The position numbers were made by a program, and so were the translations under genes. Positions 50,431 through 63,693 of a stretch of DNA of 64,000 nucleotides are shown here, one piece after another. Source of the DNA: Terfezia claveryi (taxonomy: Eukaryota; Ascomycota; Pezizomycetes; Pezizales; Pezizaceae); assembly GCA_015179025.1 (NCBI GenBank), contig WHUX01000032.1, positions 124,001 through 188,000 of the forward strand. Reading direction: 5' to 3'. The notes under the pieces are model-generated. The model saw only the letters and a program-made list of their open reading frames with translations. It searched no databases and was not told the origin of the DNA. Within the stretch, counting starts at the first letter, position 1. Each line of letters opens with the position of its first letter.

Positions 50431-53348
50431 ATGCCTAGAGCTCCTCAACCCGGCCGCGAAATACGTCGGAGATCGCGAAATGGATGTTGGTAAGTGTTCA
50501 ATTTATATCACCCATCAGAGAGAGTTCGGGGCTATTTCTTGTTTCGGTGCGGTGAGAACTAATTGCTTCCTTGATTTACGGTCCTGTAGGAATTGTAAAG
50601 CCCGCAAAGTGAAATGTGGCGAAGAAAAGCCCCGATGTAGCAATTGTGAAAGGCTTGAGGAAGATTGCGACTACAAGATCAGATTATCATGGGGAGGGCG
50701 ACCGTTGAAGAAGAAGCAGATGCTGAATGGGGAGGAACAGACGGAAGACGAGTCGATGTTTCTACCCGGAGCTGGTCAATTCAGTATCCGTGACCCATTT
50801 CCTCAACCTCAGACGTTTGTCCCTCAAGCAAACACGAACGGGGCGTCGGCTTCGAGGAAACCGCCGGTTGTGAGGCCCGGAAAGAAGTCTGGTGGAATGG
50901 CAAGCTATCAAACAGTATTTTCTCTTGCTGAACCATCCGGTATGGGGCCAGCTACTCCAACAAGTACTTCGCCTGAGGAGATTCCGCACGGCTCGAGTCA
51001 AAGCTCGAGCAGCCCACCTCATCGAGCGGGATCACATTCATATTACCCTTGGACAGAGCAAGAACACTCTCAGACAAGTTCACCAACCGTCATCGGCTCA
51101 CCCACCTCGGTCTCGACATATGCCAACTCTTCAGCGACAGTGGCATTCAAACAGGAGCCATTTGAGCCAGAAATTGTCTATAACATAGATAGACCGCGCT
51201 TTGCTCCTCAGTTTCCACCAATATCGACTGCCTATGTCCCCCAGGTACCTTCACCGACGTTCCCCAAGGTAATCCCACAAAGTCCGCTTAGTCCCCCATA
51301 TTCACAGCAGCACCAGAGCCATGGCTTTGTCTCACCTCCGCAGCAACAACATAATGCGCAAAAGGCTTTCCATCCGCCTCCAAACCAATTCTCAACTCCA
51401 ACAAAGAGAGTGCGAAGGTCGGCATCTCCTCCCTTGCTCCCAACACCTCACCCAATATACTTTCATGATACTTACTCAAATGGATCGATGCATACCGGCC
51501 CCATACATATCCCTACATTTGCTGCAGCTTGTAACAGCTTTATCAATGGGCCTTTTGATCCCGCGTCAATTGCAAGCACAGCGCAGGAATACAGCTTGGA
51601 ATTGCCTTCGATAAACAGTGTCAATATGAATCCCCATCATCGTAGGCTTTCAGTTGCAAGCATACTCTCACCCATTTCTCAGGATGAGGGTGCTCTTTAC
51701 CCGTACCATAGGCTCGCGGAATCGGGTGACAATCACCACGATTTTGCGGGACAAACTGTAATTTATGCAACTGCTGATGGGTCGGATCTGATTGATGAGG
51801 ATGATGACATTATTGATGTTCCGAGATACGTCGAAACTTCCTCAGACGGGTTTGCCGAAGCATACAGATGGAGGATGTCAGCAGCCTCTACCTACCAAAG
51901 GCCAGTGTCAATACCCAGGGGTTTAGATCCTTTGCCCCCAATGCTAGTGGAAAATGAAAGAAATATGATGTACTTCAAACATTTCTTGAGTTTCACAGCC
52001 CGCCTTCTTGTTCCACACGACTGTTCCGAGAACCCTTTTAAAAAGGTATTGCCTCAAAGTACGTATTTTCCATTAAATTATTGAGTAATCCTACTTATGC
52101 TAACTACCTTTTCCAGTGGCCGTGGGCACGGAAAAGCTCATGAATTTACTTCTTGCATACTCGGCCAGTCATCGTGCTCGCCTGCTGAACGTACCGGAGC
52201 CTACTGAGCGCATTAACGAGTTTCTCAACGAGACAATCACGGATCTCAATGCCTCGCTCAGGGATGACGCGGAGAAAAAGAGTGACTCGACACTGGCTAC
52301 ATTAATCATGCTGTGCTCGTACGACATCATTTCTCCAAGCAAACTAATCTCCTGGCGACAGCATCTTAACGCAGCTCGTAACATCATACTATCAAGGGGC
52401 GAAACAGACGGTATACACTGTCGAGACAATGTTTCATACTTTCTTGTTCGATGGTTCGCGTACTTGGATGTCTTGGGAAGCTTGTCCGGCCGAGATAACG
52501 ACCAACCCCTTTTCAGTGGTAAATATTGGATCAATGACAATGCCGATGAGAGTGAAGACAGCGCGGTGGACTGTGTGCTCGGTTTTACCAGCAAATGTGT
52601 CAGCATACTAGCAAAGATAGGTGAATTAGCCAGGAGGTCTGATCAGGAGAAGAAAAAGTATCTTGAGGAGCAGTTGGCTGCGGGGGTTGAGCCAGGACTG
52701 GAAGGGCATCAAGGAATAGTAAAAAATTGGACACCTCCGGATGATATTGCGAAGCAAGCGCATCGGCTTGAGAAGGAGCTTGAGCAAGCGCGAGCCCAGA
52801 TGGAGCAAGGAGCGGGTGGTCAATTTAGCTGCGAAATGGGTCTTAACCGTTCAAATCACAAGCATTCTCATCACCACCCTCATTCAAATCATAATTTCGT
52901 CGCGGGTAACCCGACAGATGAAAAGGACAATGAAGAACTTATGGCTACGAATGACGCGTTCCACTTGGCGGCATCTGTGCATCTCTATAGAAGAGTACTG
53001 AACTATCCTAGCAAGAATGGAAAGGTCCAAAGGGCTGTCGCGTCAATCATTGGAGCGATGCACAAAGTCAGGCATCACGGAGATGCTGAAAATTGTTTGC
53101 TCTTCCCACTTTTCACTGCTGGATGTGAAGCTACGCAAGAAATTCACAGGGCGTACACATTGAAGCGGATGCAGGCTGTGGAGAAGATTGGAATGACGCA
53201 GGTTAGTTGATTTTTCACATATTCCCGACCGCAAAAAGTTGCTGATCAGACTTCACATTAGGTCACTGCCGCTAGGCGTCTCATGGAGAGAGTGTGGGCC
53301 GAAGGAGTACCTTGGGAGACGCTTTCGGATGGTGAATTTATCGGATAA
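50431..53348 (+). CDS. Zn2Cys6 transcription factor with fungal-specific C-terminal domain
   Basis: Exons 50431-50489, 50590-52058, 52117-53201 and 53262-53348 join in frame to 899 residues. The zinc cluster is at the very N-terminus: GCWNCKARKVKCGEEKPRCSNCERLEEDCDY, i.e. C-x2-C-x6-C-x5-C-x2-C-x6-C with the usual Lys/Arg after the second Cys, preceded by a basic RRRSRNG. The first intron falls inside the Trp codon between the first two cysteines. Residues 80-450 are Ser/Pro/Gln-rich. The C-terminal half (from about MAVGTEKLMNLLLAYSASHR, then WRQHLNAARNIILSRG) resembles the fungal transcription factor domain of the Fungal_trans_2 kind. A His-rich run HKHSHHHPHSNHN lies near residue 755. The target pathway is unknown; no biosynthetic cluster adjoins. 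Confidence 0.9.
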
Positions 53349-54473
53349 CCAAGTTGAATGTGGATTTCCTTCACGTTCACTTTTCGGATAAGACTGCCTA
53401 ATACTAACGATCAATCATGAACGATATAAAAAAAGAAATTCTGCTTGCGGGCATTTGGCGGAAGTGGACCTGCATAACTGGACGGCTTTTACAAGGATGG
53501 AGTTTGATATATCCCATTTTGTTCTTTTTGCTTTTTTGGCCGCTGGATGAGATTGTATTTTTGCTTTTTGGATGATAACAAGTGGGGGATTAAGATAACT
53601 GTGATTGTAGGACGAGGTTGATGTGGTCATGTCGATATCTCTTTGATCATGGGCGGAGTCGAAGCGAGCTATGGCGTTTTCCTTTTCCTATAGTCGAGTC
53701 TTTCGTTTGATATCACTCTTTGGCTGATGTCGATCGTCTTTTTGATGATATAGTTTCCCTTACCTCTATTCTTCAACTCGAGCGTATGCTCTAGGAGATT
53801 GTATTGGAATTCCTTATTGTTCAACTGATTTTTCTATTTTTTGGCCTCGCGCAGACATATTGAATTATGAGCGATTACAACTATCCATTGTATTTGAACA
53901 AAATATTTACGTAGCAGTGATAAAATCACAAACGACATTCTTGGGCCGCTACAAGCTAAGCAGTTGAATTGTTCTGCATATCCTCGAGATTGCAAGTTTG
54001 CATCCCCAGGTGTTGGTAGGGCATAAATCAATATCATGATCAAAAACGCCAACGTTCCGAAAATACCCTTGCTACATATAAGATGGGCATCACTACTAGT
54101 ACCGGTAGACGAAATTGCAATGCCATTGATATCAACTTTATATACAGTACTTATATCCCTATCTATATTGTACCAACCACGTGGTCCCCCCCCCCACAGG
54201 CGGTTATACTAACCCCCACGTTCTTTTATTTTGGGTTAGTTAATCCAGTGAACCCCCATGGGTGAATCCCTGTTGTGTGTGTTGCTTTTGCGTAATCCCG
54301 TGGTTTGAGAGCGGGTGAGGATCATTGGAGCTTGGCGTGGCGTTGTGAGGCTGGGGAAGATTGCAGTTGGGGTGAGCATTCAGGGTAACGAAACGGCGAT
54401 CGAACTAACTTGTTTTATGATTAGGAAACTGGCTGAGGAACAGTGCTCCCAGCAACGCATCTAGTGGGGCTTG
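53349..54473. other. Downstream flank of the Zn2Cys6 gene
   Basis: 3' flank and AT-rich intergenic sequence; no gene recognised. A run of ten C residues starts near 54187. Confidence 0.4.
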
Positions 54474-54752
54474 TACCGCATCCACTGGTGAGCAAGAGAC
54501 CTGGTCAGTTTAGAGACATAGGTCGAGCTTATGCAGTACGTGATATCGGAATCAATTTGCACGGTATACTTTTTCAAAAAACTGGTCCCTTGTAGATCAG
54601 ATTGCACCGTATCATCCACCCTATTTTTGCGGCGCTCGGATACCTTGTGCACTTTTTCCCAAAAGTTGGACCGTTGTAGTGTCACTTACTGCATAAGCTC
54701 GACCTATGTCTCTAAACTGACCAGGTCTCTTGCTCACCAGTGGATGCGGTAC
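54474..54752. mobile_element. 279-bp element with perfect 66-bp terminal inverted repeats
   Basis: Positions 54474-54539 (starting GTACCGCATCCACTGG) are the exact reverse complement of 54687-54752 (ending CCAGTGGATGCGGTAC). Just inside both arms one mismatch is followed by four more matching bases. The 147-bp centre has two diverged direct copies of a TTTTTC...TTGTAG block (about 54569-54598 and 54652-54680). No coding frame spans it. The structure resembles a MITE or foldback element. I could not identify a target-site duplication. Confidence 0.75.
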
Positions 54753-57700
54753 TGTAACTAGGTAACTAGTGAGTTTTTTCATTTTTTTTTTTTCATTAAA
54801 TGCAAAGACTTCAAACAATATGCAGATTGAATCCAAGTTCCTACCTACTGTAAAGCTTCTCCCAGCCCTGTGGGAGCTCCTAAATTTATGGGGATACATT
54901 TTACTTCGAAATATACATGTATTTGAGCTTCCGAAAATTATTTGTCTGCATCCATCATTTAATCATCTCGATTAACTTACATATGTATTAATGGTTGTCT
55001 ATATGTCAAGAGAGCTATTGCATGACCTCACCCTTTCTCCGAAAGAAGGAGCTCTACGCGGAGGCCCCCAATCCAAGACATATATGTGTGTCCCATTTTA
55101 ATATATTCCGCAACCACTACCACAACCATCACCACCACCACCACAACCATCTTCCAACGCGAACCACGCACGCTAAACCCACAATTTATTTTTTCTTCCC
55201 TGATAACTGCAGCCCTATGGGAAGTGCAAGGGGGGGAGGGGGGGGGGCGGGGTTGTGAGAGAGAAATGTGATGGATGATATTCGTAATATGACGATGGCT
55301 ATAGTTTAGGTTGTTTTTTATTTTTGGGGAGGACCAAGGTAAAGAAAATATGTAACATTGTAACGGTGTAGCCGTTGAAAATGCGAGAGTGTGCTGACTT
55401 CTGCGCCATCGGAGGAAGGTTGGGGTTGGCTATAGGTTGAGTTAAGGTTCAGTGGTACCGATGAGTGCGGGTGAGGTAACGTGGTGGGTGATTAGCCCCG
55501 CGTGCCGTGGATTGATATATGTCGCTTATTAGACGACAGATGAGATTGGGACAGTTTGAGGAGAAATTTGTTTTTTTGTCGAAGGATGTGATAGGGTTCG
55601 GGAGGAGTTGCTAGATTGGGTAGGGGAGGGGAGGCTGTGGGGAACTCAGGGTAATGCAGTACTTCAGTATGCTACAGCCGCCCAAAAGATAGCAAGATTA
55701 CATGACGCACATGATGTCAGGTATAGGCTGTGAACATTCTGCTATATTCAATTGAGGCACAAAAAGTAATCTGAGCCACTGGTGGGAGTTACATCTGTTA
55801 CTCTTTAATGTTGGATGGAGACACAAATTGGGACATACGTGGCCAACCCCCGCAATGACTGACCACATGCAGTGAGAATCGTGGAATTGAATATATTCTG
55901 GCCGGGGATAGGCTTATTCCCGTGGCCATGTGATTATATGAATGTGAGGCGGCTCAAGCGGTGCGTAGAAACCATCAGCAGCATGCATATGGTTAAGATC
56001 ATAGAAGCAAATCAAAGACATTGCAATATGTAAGGATTTATAGAGACGTGTGCGCGGCGCAATTAATTCCAAAGTGGGGGCATGTAACCGTAATCCGGCA
56101 ACTCATTGAATATCAGCATGTTTCTTCTGCATCAGTCAGAAAATCTATCTTCCAAACGAAACAAACCACACTGGCCGCCCGGAAAGTTCTGTCGTTGAAA
56201 TTTCCTGGTTGGATGGTTTCCGGAAAGGGGAAGTCACTCGGCTAGAAGGGACTTGAAATAGCATATTACGCCGGTTTAAGGATTAATTTATCTCATCTGA
56301 GCCGCAGAAATGCTTGATCGGGATTGTACTTGCGAAAGGGGGGTGTGGGGTTGGTACGTGTGGGGATTGGTTCGCTTTTTTTATTTATATTATTGGAATG
56401 TGTAAAGTTGAGGGTAATGATGTTTCTCTAAAGTATCGGGTTGTGGGATGAGTTACCTGCAAGGTACCTACAGCTGGTTTGCAATTGGCCAACCACTCCA
56501 TAAATATGATGTATTCCGATCATGCCATTGGAAGGAGACCACCCCATGCACGTAAAAAATGGATGCCTCCGGTAAGTACCGAGCCTCCATTGCGGCCGCC
56601 CCCCCTCCCCCCCTTCAGAGTAAAGCAATATATTAAAATCGGTAGTGTTCCTCGGCTCTCAGCTTCAGGTTGCAGCTGGGGAGTCTCGGCACTTTGGTGT
56701 GGCTTCGGGCGGGATTACCTACATAGTAACCATCGGATTGGGTGTCTCATATGTTGTTCATACGTTGCTTGGGGATGACCCCGCGCGTGGAGTTGCTGGA
56801 TTTGGAGAAAATGGGGTTGGAAGGGAGATTTGAGGGTAAGGGTAAATTGTTTTAATAGAGTTCCAACCTTTTTTTTTCACGAGTCCCAAGTACTTAAGGC
56901 TGAAGGGCTGTAAAAACAGGCAACTGTGGCCTTCCCCCTCTCTCGCATATATGTTTACACAATCAGCTTTTTGATAGGCTTATAGATTCTTTGCTAGCAC
57001 GCCCAGAAGTAAATACTCAAGACCCGATCGAAGCAACCGACAGAGAAGCCAGTATCTTACATCCTGGAACTCGCCGTTCCCGAAGATTCTTCCTACTCAG
57101 ATCCTCCTGCCAGCTTCCACCTCCCTCTTCAAGCATCATACATATCATACATACATCAAACTTAGCCCCTCGTGACCGGACTTCGCGATCCCGAAGTCCA
57201 TATGTTTTTATCCAACGCCTACGATATCCTCATACCGGTCAAAGAAACAACAAACAACAAAAAAAGTAAACAACATAACAACGCAAGCATAAACCAACAA
57301 CCCACACCTATCCTGCAGCTTGCAGCTAACGTAATGGATGGGGAAGGTTGAGAGGCGCTCGGGTGTTTGGGGGGTTCTTAGAGGTTCAGTTTTACGCGCG
57401 CTTTGGCCTCGGGAAAAAAAAGAAGATTTTTTATAGGTGGCCTCGCTATGATGCGCCAATACTGTTGAACATCGGCAGAAGCGGGGTAAGATACCCACAC
57501 CCCTCCTTCTCTTCCCAGACGCGGGACAAACGAACACGTTTCAGAAACCTTTGTTTTTTTTTTTTTCAATGTATTTTTCACGATTGAATTGGGAATGTGC
57601 ATGCGAGATGCGGGAGCTGTATGTACATATGTATATTCAATGCACGGCTGTTCTTGGAAAAAAAAAAAAAAAGCAACGAGGGCCTGATGTTGATGTTGTA

Positions 57701-58752
57701 TATATGATATATATGTACCGGTACATAAGCGTGTGTTAACTACCGTGGAATTTCTTCTTTTTTTTTTTCTTTTGCTTCTTTTTGGCGGGAAGTTCAGGGT
57801 AATGAGTGGAGTAGCACATGACCACCTCAAGTGACTCGGTAATGTTTACGTACCTCCTCTTAGTAAGTAGCTAGAAATTCTCGGGGTTAAGCAAGGGAGT
57901 TAAACTATCATAGAGGCAATGTATATTAACTGGCTGCTTCTATAGTTGTTATCTCGAGAATCGATATCAGACTGAGTGAATTTGAAATCTGAGGTAAGCC
58001 CACTTTATGCGAGGCATAAATATGAGTTGAGGCGTTAAGCAAGAGTGACATGAAGTCCCAAATTTCCTCATTTGGACACCCTTGAAGCTTCGTCCAGATA
58101 CGGTAGTCGCTCGGCTACAAGGCTACAGACTCGGCAGCTAGACATCTACCCCAAGGGGAAAGTAGTCGCGGGATCGATAAGTACGGCTGCCAAAGAGATA
58201 ATTCAGAATACGGTATTGAGGGTAAAAATACGTAGACTCCCTTCCTTACAAGTATGCAAAATGCTCCATAAAACCTGCATCATAACCATTATGACACTTG
58301 AAGATCCACCAAGCCCAAGCTCAAAGGAGCACAAGAATATAAACTGGCCTCCGTTACAAAGAGACAAACTTTCAGCAAGAACCCTAATAGATATGCGCAC
58401 AAGCATAAATATAAACAAGAATTTCCATATTCTGAGCACCCCATCATTGCAACCTCAAGAGCGAAAGGGGCCCATGTCCAATTCGAAAAAAACTTTCATG
58501 GTCATAAGATGTGGATTAGGTACCGCAGACGCCCACTATCTCGTACTCTGTCCAGTTTTCCCTGTAATTAAAGGTTATAAGTAAAATATTCGCAGTCAAC
58601 AGGTAAACAGACATGGAGCAATGTAGGTAAAAAGAAATAGCAAGATCATAGCAAGGAAAAGGACACTGAAAATACCGAAACCGCTACAGGGCCACCAAGA
58701 GAGGTTTTCATCCAATATGAATCAAGGTCTAGGTGCTTCAATTTTCTAGCCT
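54753..58752. other. Large gene-free region
   Basis: No gene recognised in 4 kb. Noted: CAC/CAA-rich stretch about 55112-55152, G-rich tract 55230-55252, and a CT-rich block ending in CAAACAACAAAAAA (about 56990-57270) that looks like a promoter and leader but is followed by no open frame. A-rich and T-rich runs occur at about 57415, 57551, 57658 and 57755. The frame at 58072-58584 begins with TTG and overlaps the 3' flank of the next gene; it is not supported. Confidence 0.4.
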
Positions 58753-61700
58753 TCAGGAAACCCACGAGAAGACCTTAGAAAAGACTGCCAACTTACTTCT
58801 ATTCAAAAACCCCCCCAATGAGTTCCTCCCGCCAGACTTTTTCTTATCTGCAGATGCAGCTCCACTAGCACGCTTAGTATTTGGGATTATATCTGCCCCA
58901 CTGGTACTATCCGAGTCACTGCCATTCTCCGACTCCGAACTCGATTCCTCCTCGTCCTCGTCGTCACTATCTGACCCAGCATCCCGTTTCTTTGCTGTTT
59001 GTGAAGAAAGTCTCTCCATCACCTCTGGGTAATCCTCTTCAACTGCATATTGAGAAAGCGACTTATACTTTTGGGTGCTGGGCGGGAGGAAGCGGTTTAC
59101 GGGCTGGCTTGAAGGAGGTATCTGTTGTGACGCCGTCGGAGTTGTAGTATTATTTTCGATTGTTCTACCTAAGGCTTTGGTTAGATTATTGGCAATCTGT
59201 TGGGCTTTCGGTGACGGAAATTTAGAGGTAGGCTTTTGGGGAGGGGATGCGTCATCAGAATCAGACTCGGAATAATTGGGAAAAGTGGTTTCAGTTTCCG
59301 AAGAGGCCGAAGATAATTTGGTGTTAGGCTTTGTGGTGGGATTTGCTTCGGGAACTACGACGGCTCGTTCCGAAACAATGTTCTGAGATCTACCTCGCCC
59401 AGCGTCTTTCTCGCCCTCCTCATCCTCCTCACTAGTTGACGAGAGATTCCATATATCGTGAACAGGCTTGCTGGTAAACGCCGGAAGGGGGGGAGGTGCC
59501 ACCTCTGCTACCTTTTTACCACGTGTCGGCTTTGGAAGAGGCTCGTGCAGTACTGCTCCTACTACCGCCCTCGTAACACGCCCCCCTGCTTTGGGCGCTC
59601 CGTTTGTTGGTATATAATCCATATCTATATCGGAGTCATCTTGGGTCTGCGGTACTGTCTCCTTCTGAACCTTGGTGGCCGTAGCTTTCTTCTGCGTTCC
59701 GGCTTTGGCCCTGTCTTGGGTAGGAGGGGCAACTTTCTGCACAGGCTTGCTCGGCTTCTGTGCATTATCTGACTCCGACTCGCTTTCTTCAACAAGTTCT
59801 TCAGATAGTTTACTCTTGTTGCCTTTTGCTGCTACAGGTTTCCTTTCTATTGCCTTGGTTTTTATAGGGGCTGCATTACTCGCGGTGACTTTCATAGTAG
59901 CGCGAAGGTCAGGCAGGGGAATTGGCGTCTTCGATTTTGCTGCGCGCTTTGCAGCTGGGGCTAACGTCGGCTCGGCACCGAGAATGGACATAGGAGGTGG
60001 AACAGGGGTTTTGGGGTAAACCTTCGCAGGAGCTTCTGAGGCACTTGAGTTTTGAGGGGTCGAAACTGACGCAGTCATGTCCATGAACGAAACAGATCGT
60101 CTGGCCTTGGCGGCAGGAGTCCCGTTTGGTGAGATTTTCCTCAGTGCACTGACAACTTTCGGTGTTGCCGGTAGATGCAAGTCTGGGTTGAGGGGGGCGT
60201 CATCAACCTCAGGGTTATTGGCCTGCTTCGCTTTGGCGGTCTTCCGCTTCTTACCCTGAGGCGCATCTTCAGTGGCTAATGGTCTTTCATTCGGGAGTGG
60301 CCGTTGTCTCTTCTTGCCAGCTTGAGAGGCCGGTACCTCTGGAGCTTTAGGCGTGGTATCTTCGTATTGGGGAGAATTCTCCTCTGCATCCTCCGGTGCC
60401 TTTGCATTCTTTCTCGATTTTCCCTTCTCCCTTTGTTTGGTTCTCTCCTGCTTCTTCCTCTCTGACTCTTCTGGCCTTTCCTTAGACTCCTTCTCTATCT
60501 TCGTCAATTCTTCTTGCTCCTGTTTCTTTCGAGGTTTCTCTGCTATCTCTTCAGCCTTCTTCTTTTCAACAGCCTCCTTCTGTGCTGCTTTGGAAGCCTT
60601 TTTCTTGTTTTCGGCTTCAACTGCAGCCTTAGCTTCTTCTGCTTTTCGCGGCGCTTCCTCTGCCTTCCTCTCTTCGGCTTCTTGCTGCTCCTTCATCAGT
60701 GCTTCTTGCTGCTCCTTCATCAGTGCTTCTTGCTGCTCCTTCATCAGTGCTTCTTGCTGCTCCTTCATCAGTGCTTCCTCATCCTCTTTTCCCTTTCTTG
60801 CTTTTTCTTCTCTGGCTTTTCGTTCTTCTTCCTCTTGTGCTTTCCGCGCTAGTTCTTCCTTCTCATTTCGTGCTTCCTCCTCCTTGGCTTTACATGCCTC
60901 CTCTTGTTCTTTGCGTGTTGCTTCTTCTTGCTCCCACCGTGCTTCTTCCTCTTTAGCTTTACGCGCCTCGTCTTCATTCTCTTTCCGTGCTTCTTCCTCT
61001 TTAGCTTTACGCGCCTCGTCTTCTTTCTCTTTCCGTGCTTTCTCCTCTACTTTCTTGAGCTCTTCTTCCATCTGCTGCTCTGTTTCACTATCAGTGGTTT
61101 CGTCCCCGTCGTCATCTATGTCTTCGTCCGTTGTTGATGTATCCAACTGTTTCTGCCTCCGCGCCTCAGCAGCTACAGCACGAGCGTCCCTTTCCATTGC
61201 CAGCTTGATCTGATCAGTTGTCTTCTCTGAGAGGGGGCTTTTTACTGCACTCTCCTGCAAAGCTAAACCGATAAGAAGTTGGGTGGATGGGGTATCTAGT
61301 GGAGGTGACGTCCGGTTCCTTAGAGCTTGTTGGAAGGATTGTGTATAGGCTTCTGGGGGGACTGCTTGGGTCAGTACTGACGACTTGGATGTATCCTGCA
61401 TGCTATTTGTAGACCGCACATTGAGAGTGCCTGCAGAATGTGGCGCTTCGCGAGCAAGAAAAGGGGAATGTGAACTTCGGATACTAGCTGACGAAGTAAG
61501 TTCCTCCTCCTTGGCGTCAACAGTTGAACCAGGACTCAGTATAGCAGGAGCACCATTAGTGAGAAGCCGGCGTGGGTGTGGTGTATCCTTCTCTTGAAAC
61601 GGCAAGGGTTGAGAGGCCTGAGTACCTAGTACTTCAACCCGGGTTTCAGCACTCTTTCTTGTGCGTGTGAACTGAAAATCGGGAGTATTCGGACCCTTGG

Positions 61701-62573
61701 CCTTGTTAAGGGAAGACGCAAGGTTTCGGCCGTGGATGGGGCTGCTTGGCCTTGCAAATAATCTTCGGTTTGGTCGCTGGTGGCCGTCTGTGCTCCATAC
61801 CAGGCTGTCCTCGGCTCCAATGTAACTGCTCTCTGGTATCACTTCCTCAACGCTACTTTCCCTACGCTGTTGTTTGAAGCTCAGACCATCGAAATTTTCC
61901 TCGTCATTTCCATCCTCAGTCATTGGCTACGAGGGTGAATTAGCGTCTATTCAACCCCCACATGATTACCCTCAACTAAGGCTATGCAACCTGGGTGCAA
62001 ACCTTACTCCGCTTTCGCTCCCCTTCCTGAAATGATTCACCAGACTCCAGTTCTTCGTCTAGCATAACTTCATCAAATACGTCTCCTGGTGTGAAAGAAT
62101 GTGATAAGTGGGAACCACCCCTTCGCTGGAATCCCAAAGGTGCTCGTTCTCGGCCATGTTTCCGTTGGGGACGAAGGCCAGACTCTGGTGGAATTGAGCC
62201 CGCTCTATTTAATACAGACCGTATAACTCTTACGACAGACGAGCTTTTGTCCTTCGATTTGTCTGAGAAGACATCACCGACTGTATATTCGAGGTCAAGG
62301 TCATTGGAGTCGGCATCCTGGAGTTTATGTATTATCAACTGCCTAAGTACAAGATTGGGAGAGTTAGCAGTCACCCAATAGATGTCTTGATTGCTTGAGT
62401 CTGTAGGCGAATTTGCATGAAAGTACATACGGTTGATGAGGATACAGTCTTGTGTGCCTGGCCTCGATCGACGCCGCCAATTCTTCGAGCGTAAATGTTG
62501 GTTGTGTGATCTCCAAGAAGGAGTATTCTGCAGGCCCTTGGGCCGTGGGGCATATCAGCACCTGGAGACGCAT
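58753..62573 (-). CDS. Net1/Dnt1-like nucleolar protein
   Basis: Exons 62573-62431, 62342-62003 and 61926-58753 join in frame to 1218 residues. The N-terminal domain reads MRLQVLICPTAQGP ... FLEITQPTFTLEELAASIEARHTRLYPHQ, then LIIHKLQDADSNDLDLEYTV and GDVF ... VVRVIR. This matches the Net1/Dnt1 N-terminal domain of proteins that tether Cdc14-type phosphatase in the nucleolus and affect rDNA silencing and mitotic exit. The remainder is disordered, with an Arg/Lys/Glu coiled-coil-like region (about residues 430-640) and acidic, Ser-rich patches. An alternative final intron (donor GTAAGT inside NRSK) would shorten the C-terminus by about 13 residues. The start at 62573 is chosen because the domain begins there; the frame opens at 62669. 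Confidence 0.83.
60677..60772. repeat. 24-bp tandem repeat in the Net1-like gene
   Basis: Four nearly identical head-to-tail copies of a 24-bp unit, encoding EALMKEQQ-type octapeptides. Looser, related KEEEARK units flank it from about 60830 to 61060. Confidence 0.9.
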
Positions 62574-63693
62574 TTGGAGCGGATAATTGGGTAATCGGGC
62601 ATGGTACGTTTGCGAGCTCGAGAGTTTGACCTCCGAAAAGTGACGGTTACGCGATCGCCAAGATTGCACGCATCACGTTACCTACTGTAGACCTCGAGCA
62701 AAGGAAAATATATAAAGACTTACTGTTACCAGCCTATACTCACTGCTACTCCCCCGAATGTTCAATCTCCTTAGTCTGGCCACCTTCACGGCCTGAGGAG
62801 GCGTAAACTCTTCGTTTTCTCCTGCTCATACACTCTCCACATTCTGAAAGACTTGAATGAGTATCTGCCAGGGCTCTCCATATGGTTATTGCATTATATA
62901 CCGACTAATATGAAGCCTTCCGGTCAATTGTGCCAGTAATGGTAAGTTGCAATCGAATCACAAGCCTCATCCGTGTAGAGCATAATTTTAGTTATTCTCC
63001 CATCTATCGAGCTCCACATATGTATAGCATTGGGTTGTTCTATATCATCTGCTGCTCACATATGCACATAACTAGGCATCAGTAATAGCTTTCTCCATGG
63101 GGATGTCAAACCTCTTGAGCAACGTCATTCCATACGGGTAACTCACGAGTACTGCGGATCAATCGGTGAGTGGGCGTCGACAAGAGAGGGCTCCTAATAC
63201 TGTACATCCCAGGGATTAGGCAGGTACGTTTCACCTCGGCTCTCCATTAACTACGGCATGAACTTCAAGCCTTCCGATAGGTTGTCCAATGAATTTATCA
63301 TCAGAAGTTTGGGGCGGTATTACAGATGCGTAACACTTCAGGGATCTCTGAAACTTATGGTTATCAATCTGGGAAATCTAGCGGAGACGGAGAGATCGAG
63401 CCCCGGCTGCGGGTGTTGTGCTGAGAAATAGGATGCTCAATCAGAAGATGGGAGGTACCCCGGGCCTGTATTGCAAAAAAACCGGAAGAGAGTTCAATTG
63501 ACCCAGCTTTTCAAATACGCCTTTTCCGGGGCATACACGGAATATATATAGGGAAGCTGATGTCTAACCTAGTAACTAACAGTAACATAGAAGCCTCTTT
63601 TTTCTTGGACAGAAGCGCGGCGCAAAGATTTTTCATTCTCTTTCATATACCCAAACGGCAATATCACCTTCTTTGGAGCTCGTTTCTCACAAC
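62574..63693. promoter_or_regulatory. Divergent promoter of the Net1-like and GGCT-like genes
   Basis: Both neighbours point away from this 1.1-kb stretch. No coding frame is convincing. AT-rich TATATATA at about 63543-63550 lies about 150 bp before the plus-strand start. Confidence 0.4.

Noticed and set aside
58072..58584. A 170-codon plus-strand frame
   Set aside because: It starts with TTG, has no recognisable domain or splice context and lies in the 3' flank of the Net1-like gene.
60353..61213. A 286-codon plus-strand Ser/Phe/Cys-rich frame
   Set aside because: It is the antisense shadow of the coiled-coil region of the Net1-like gene.
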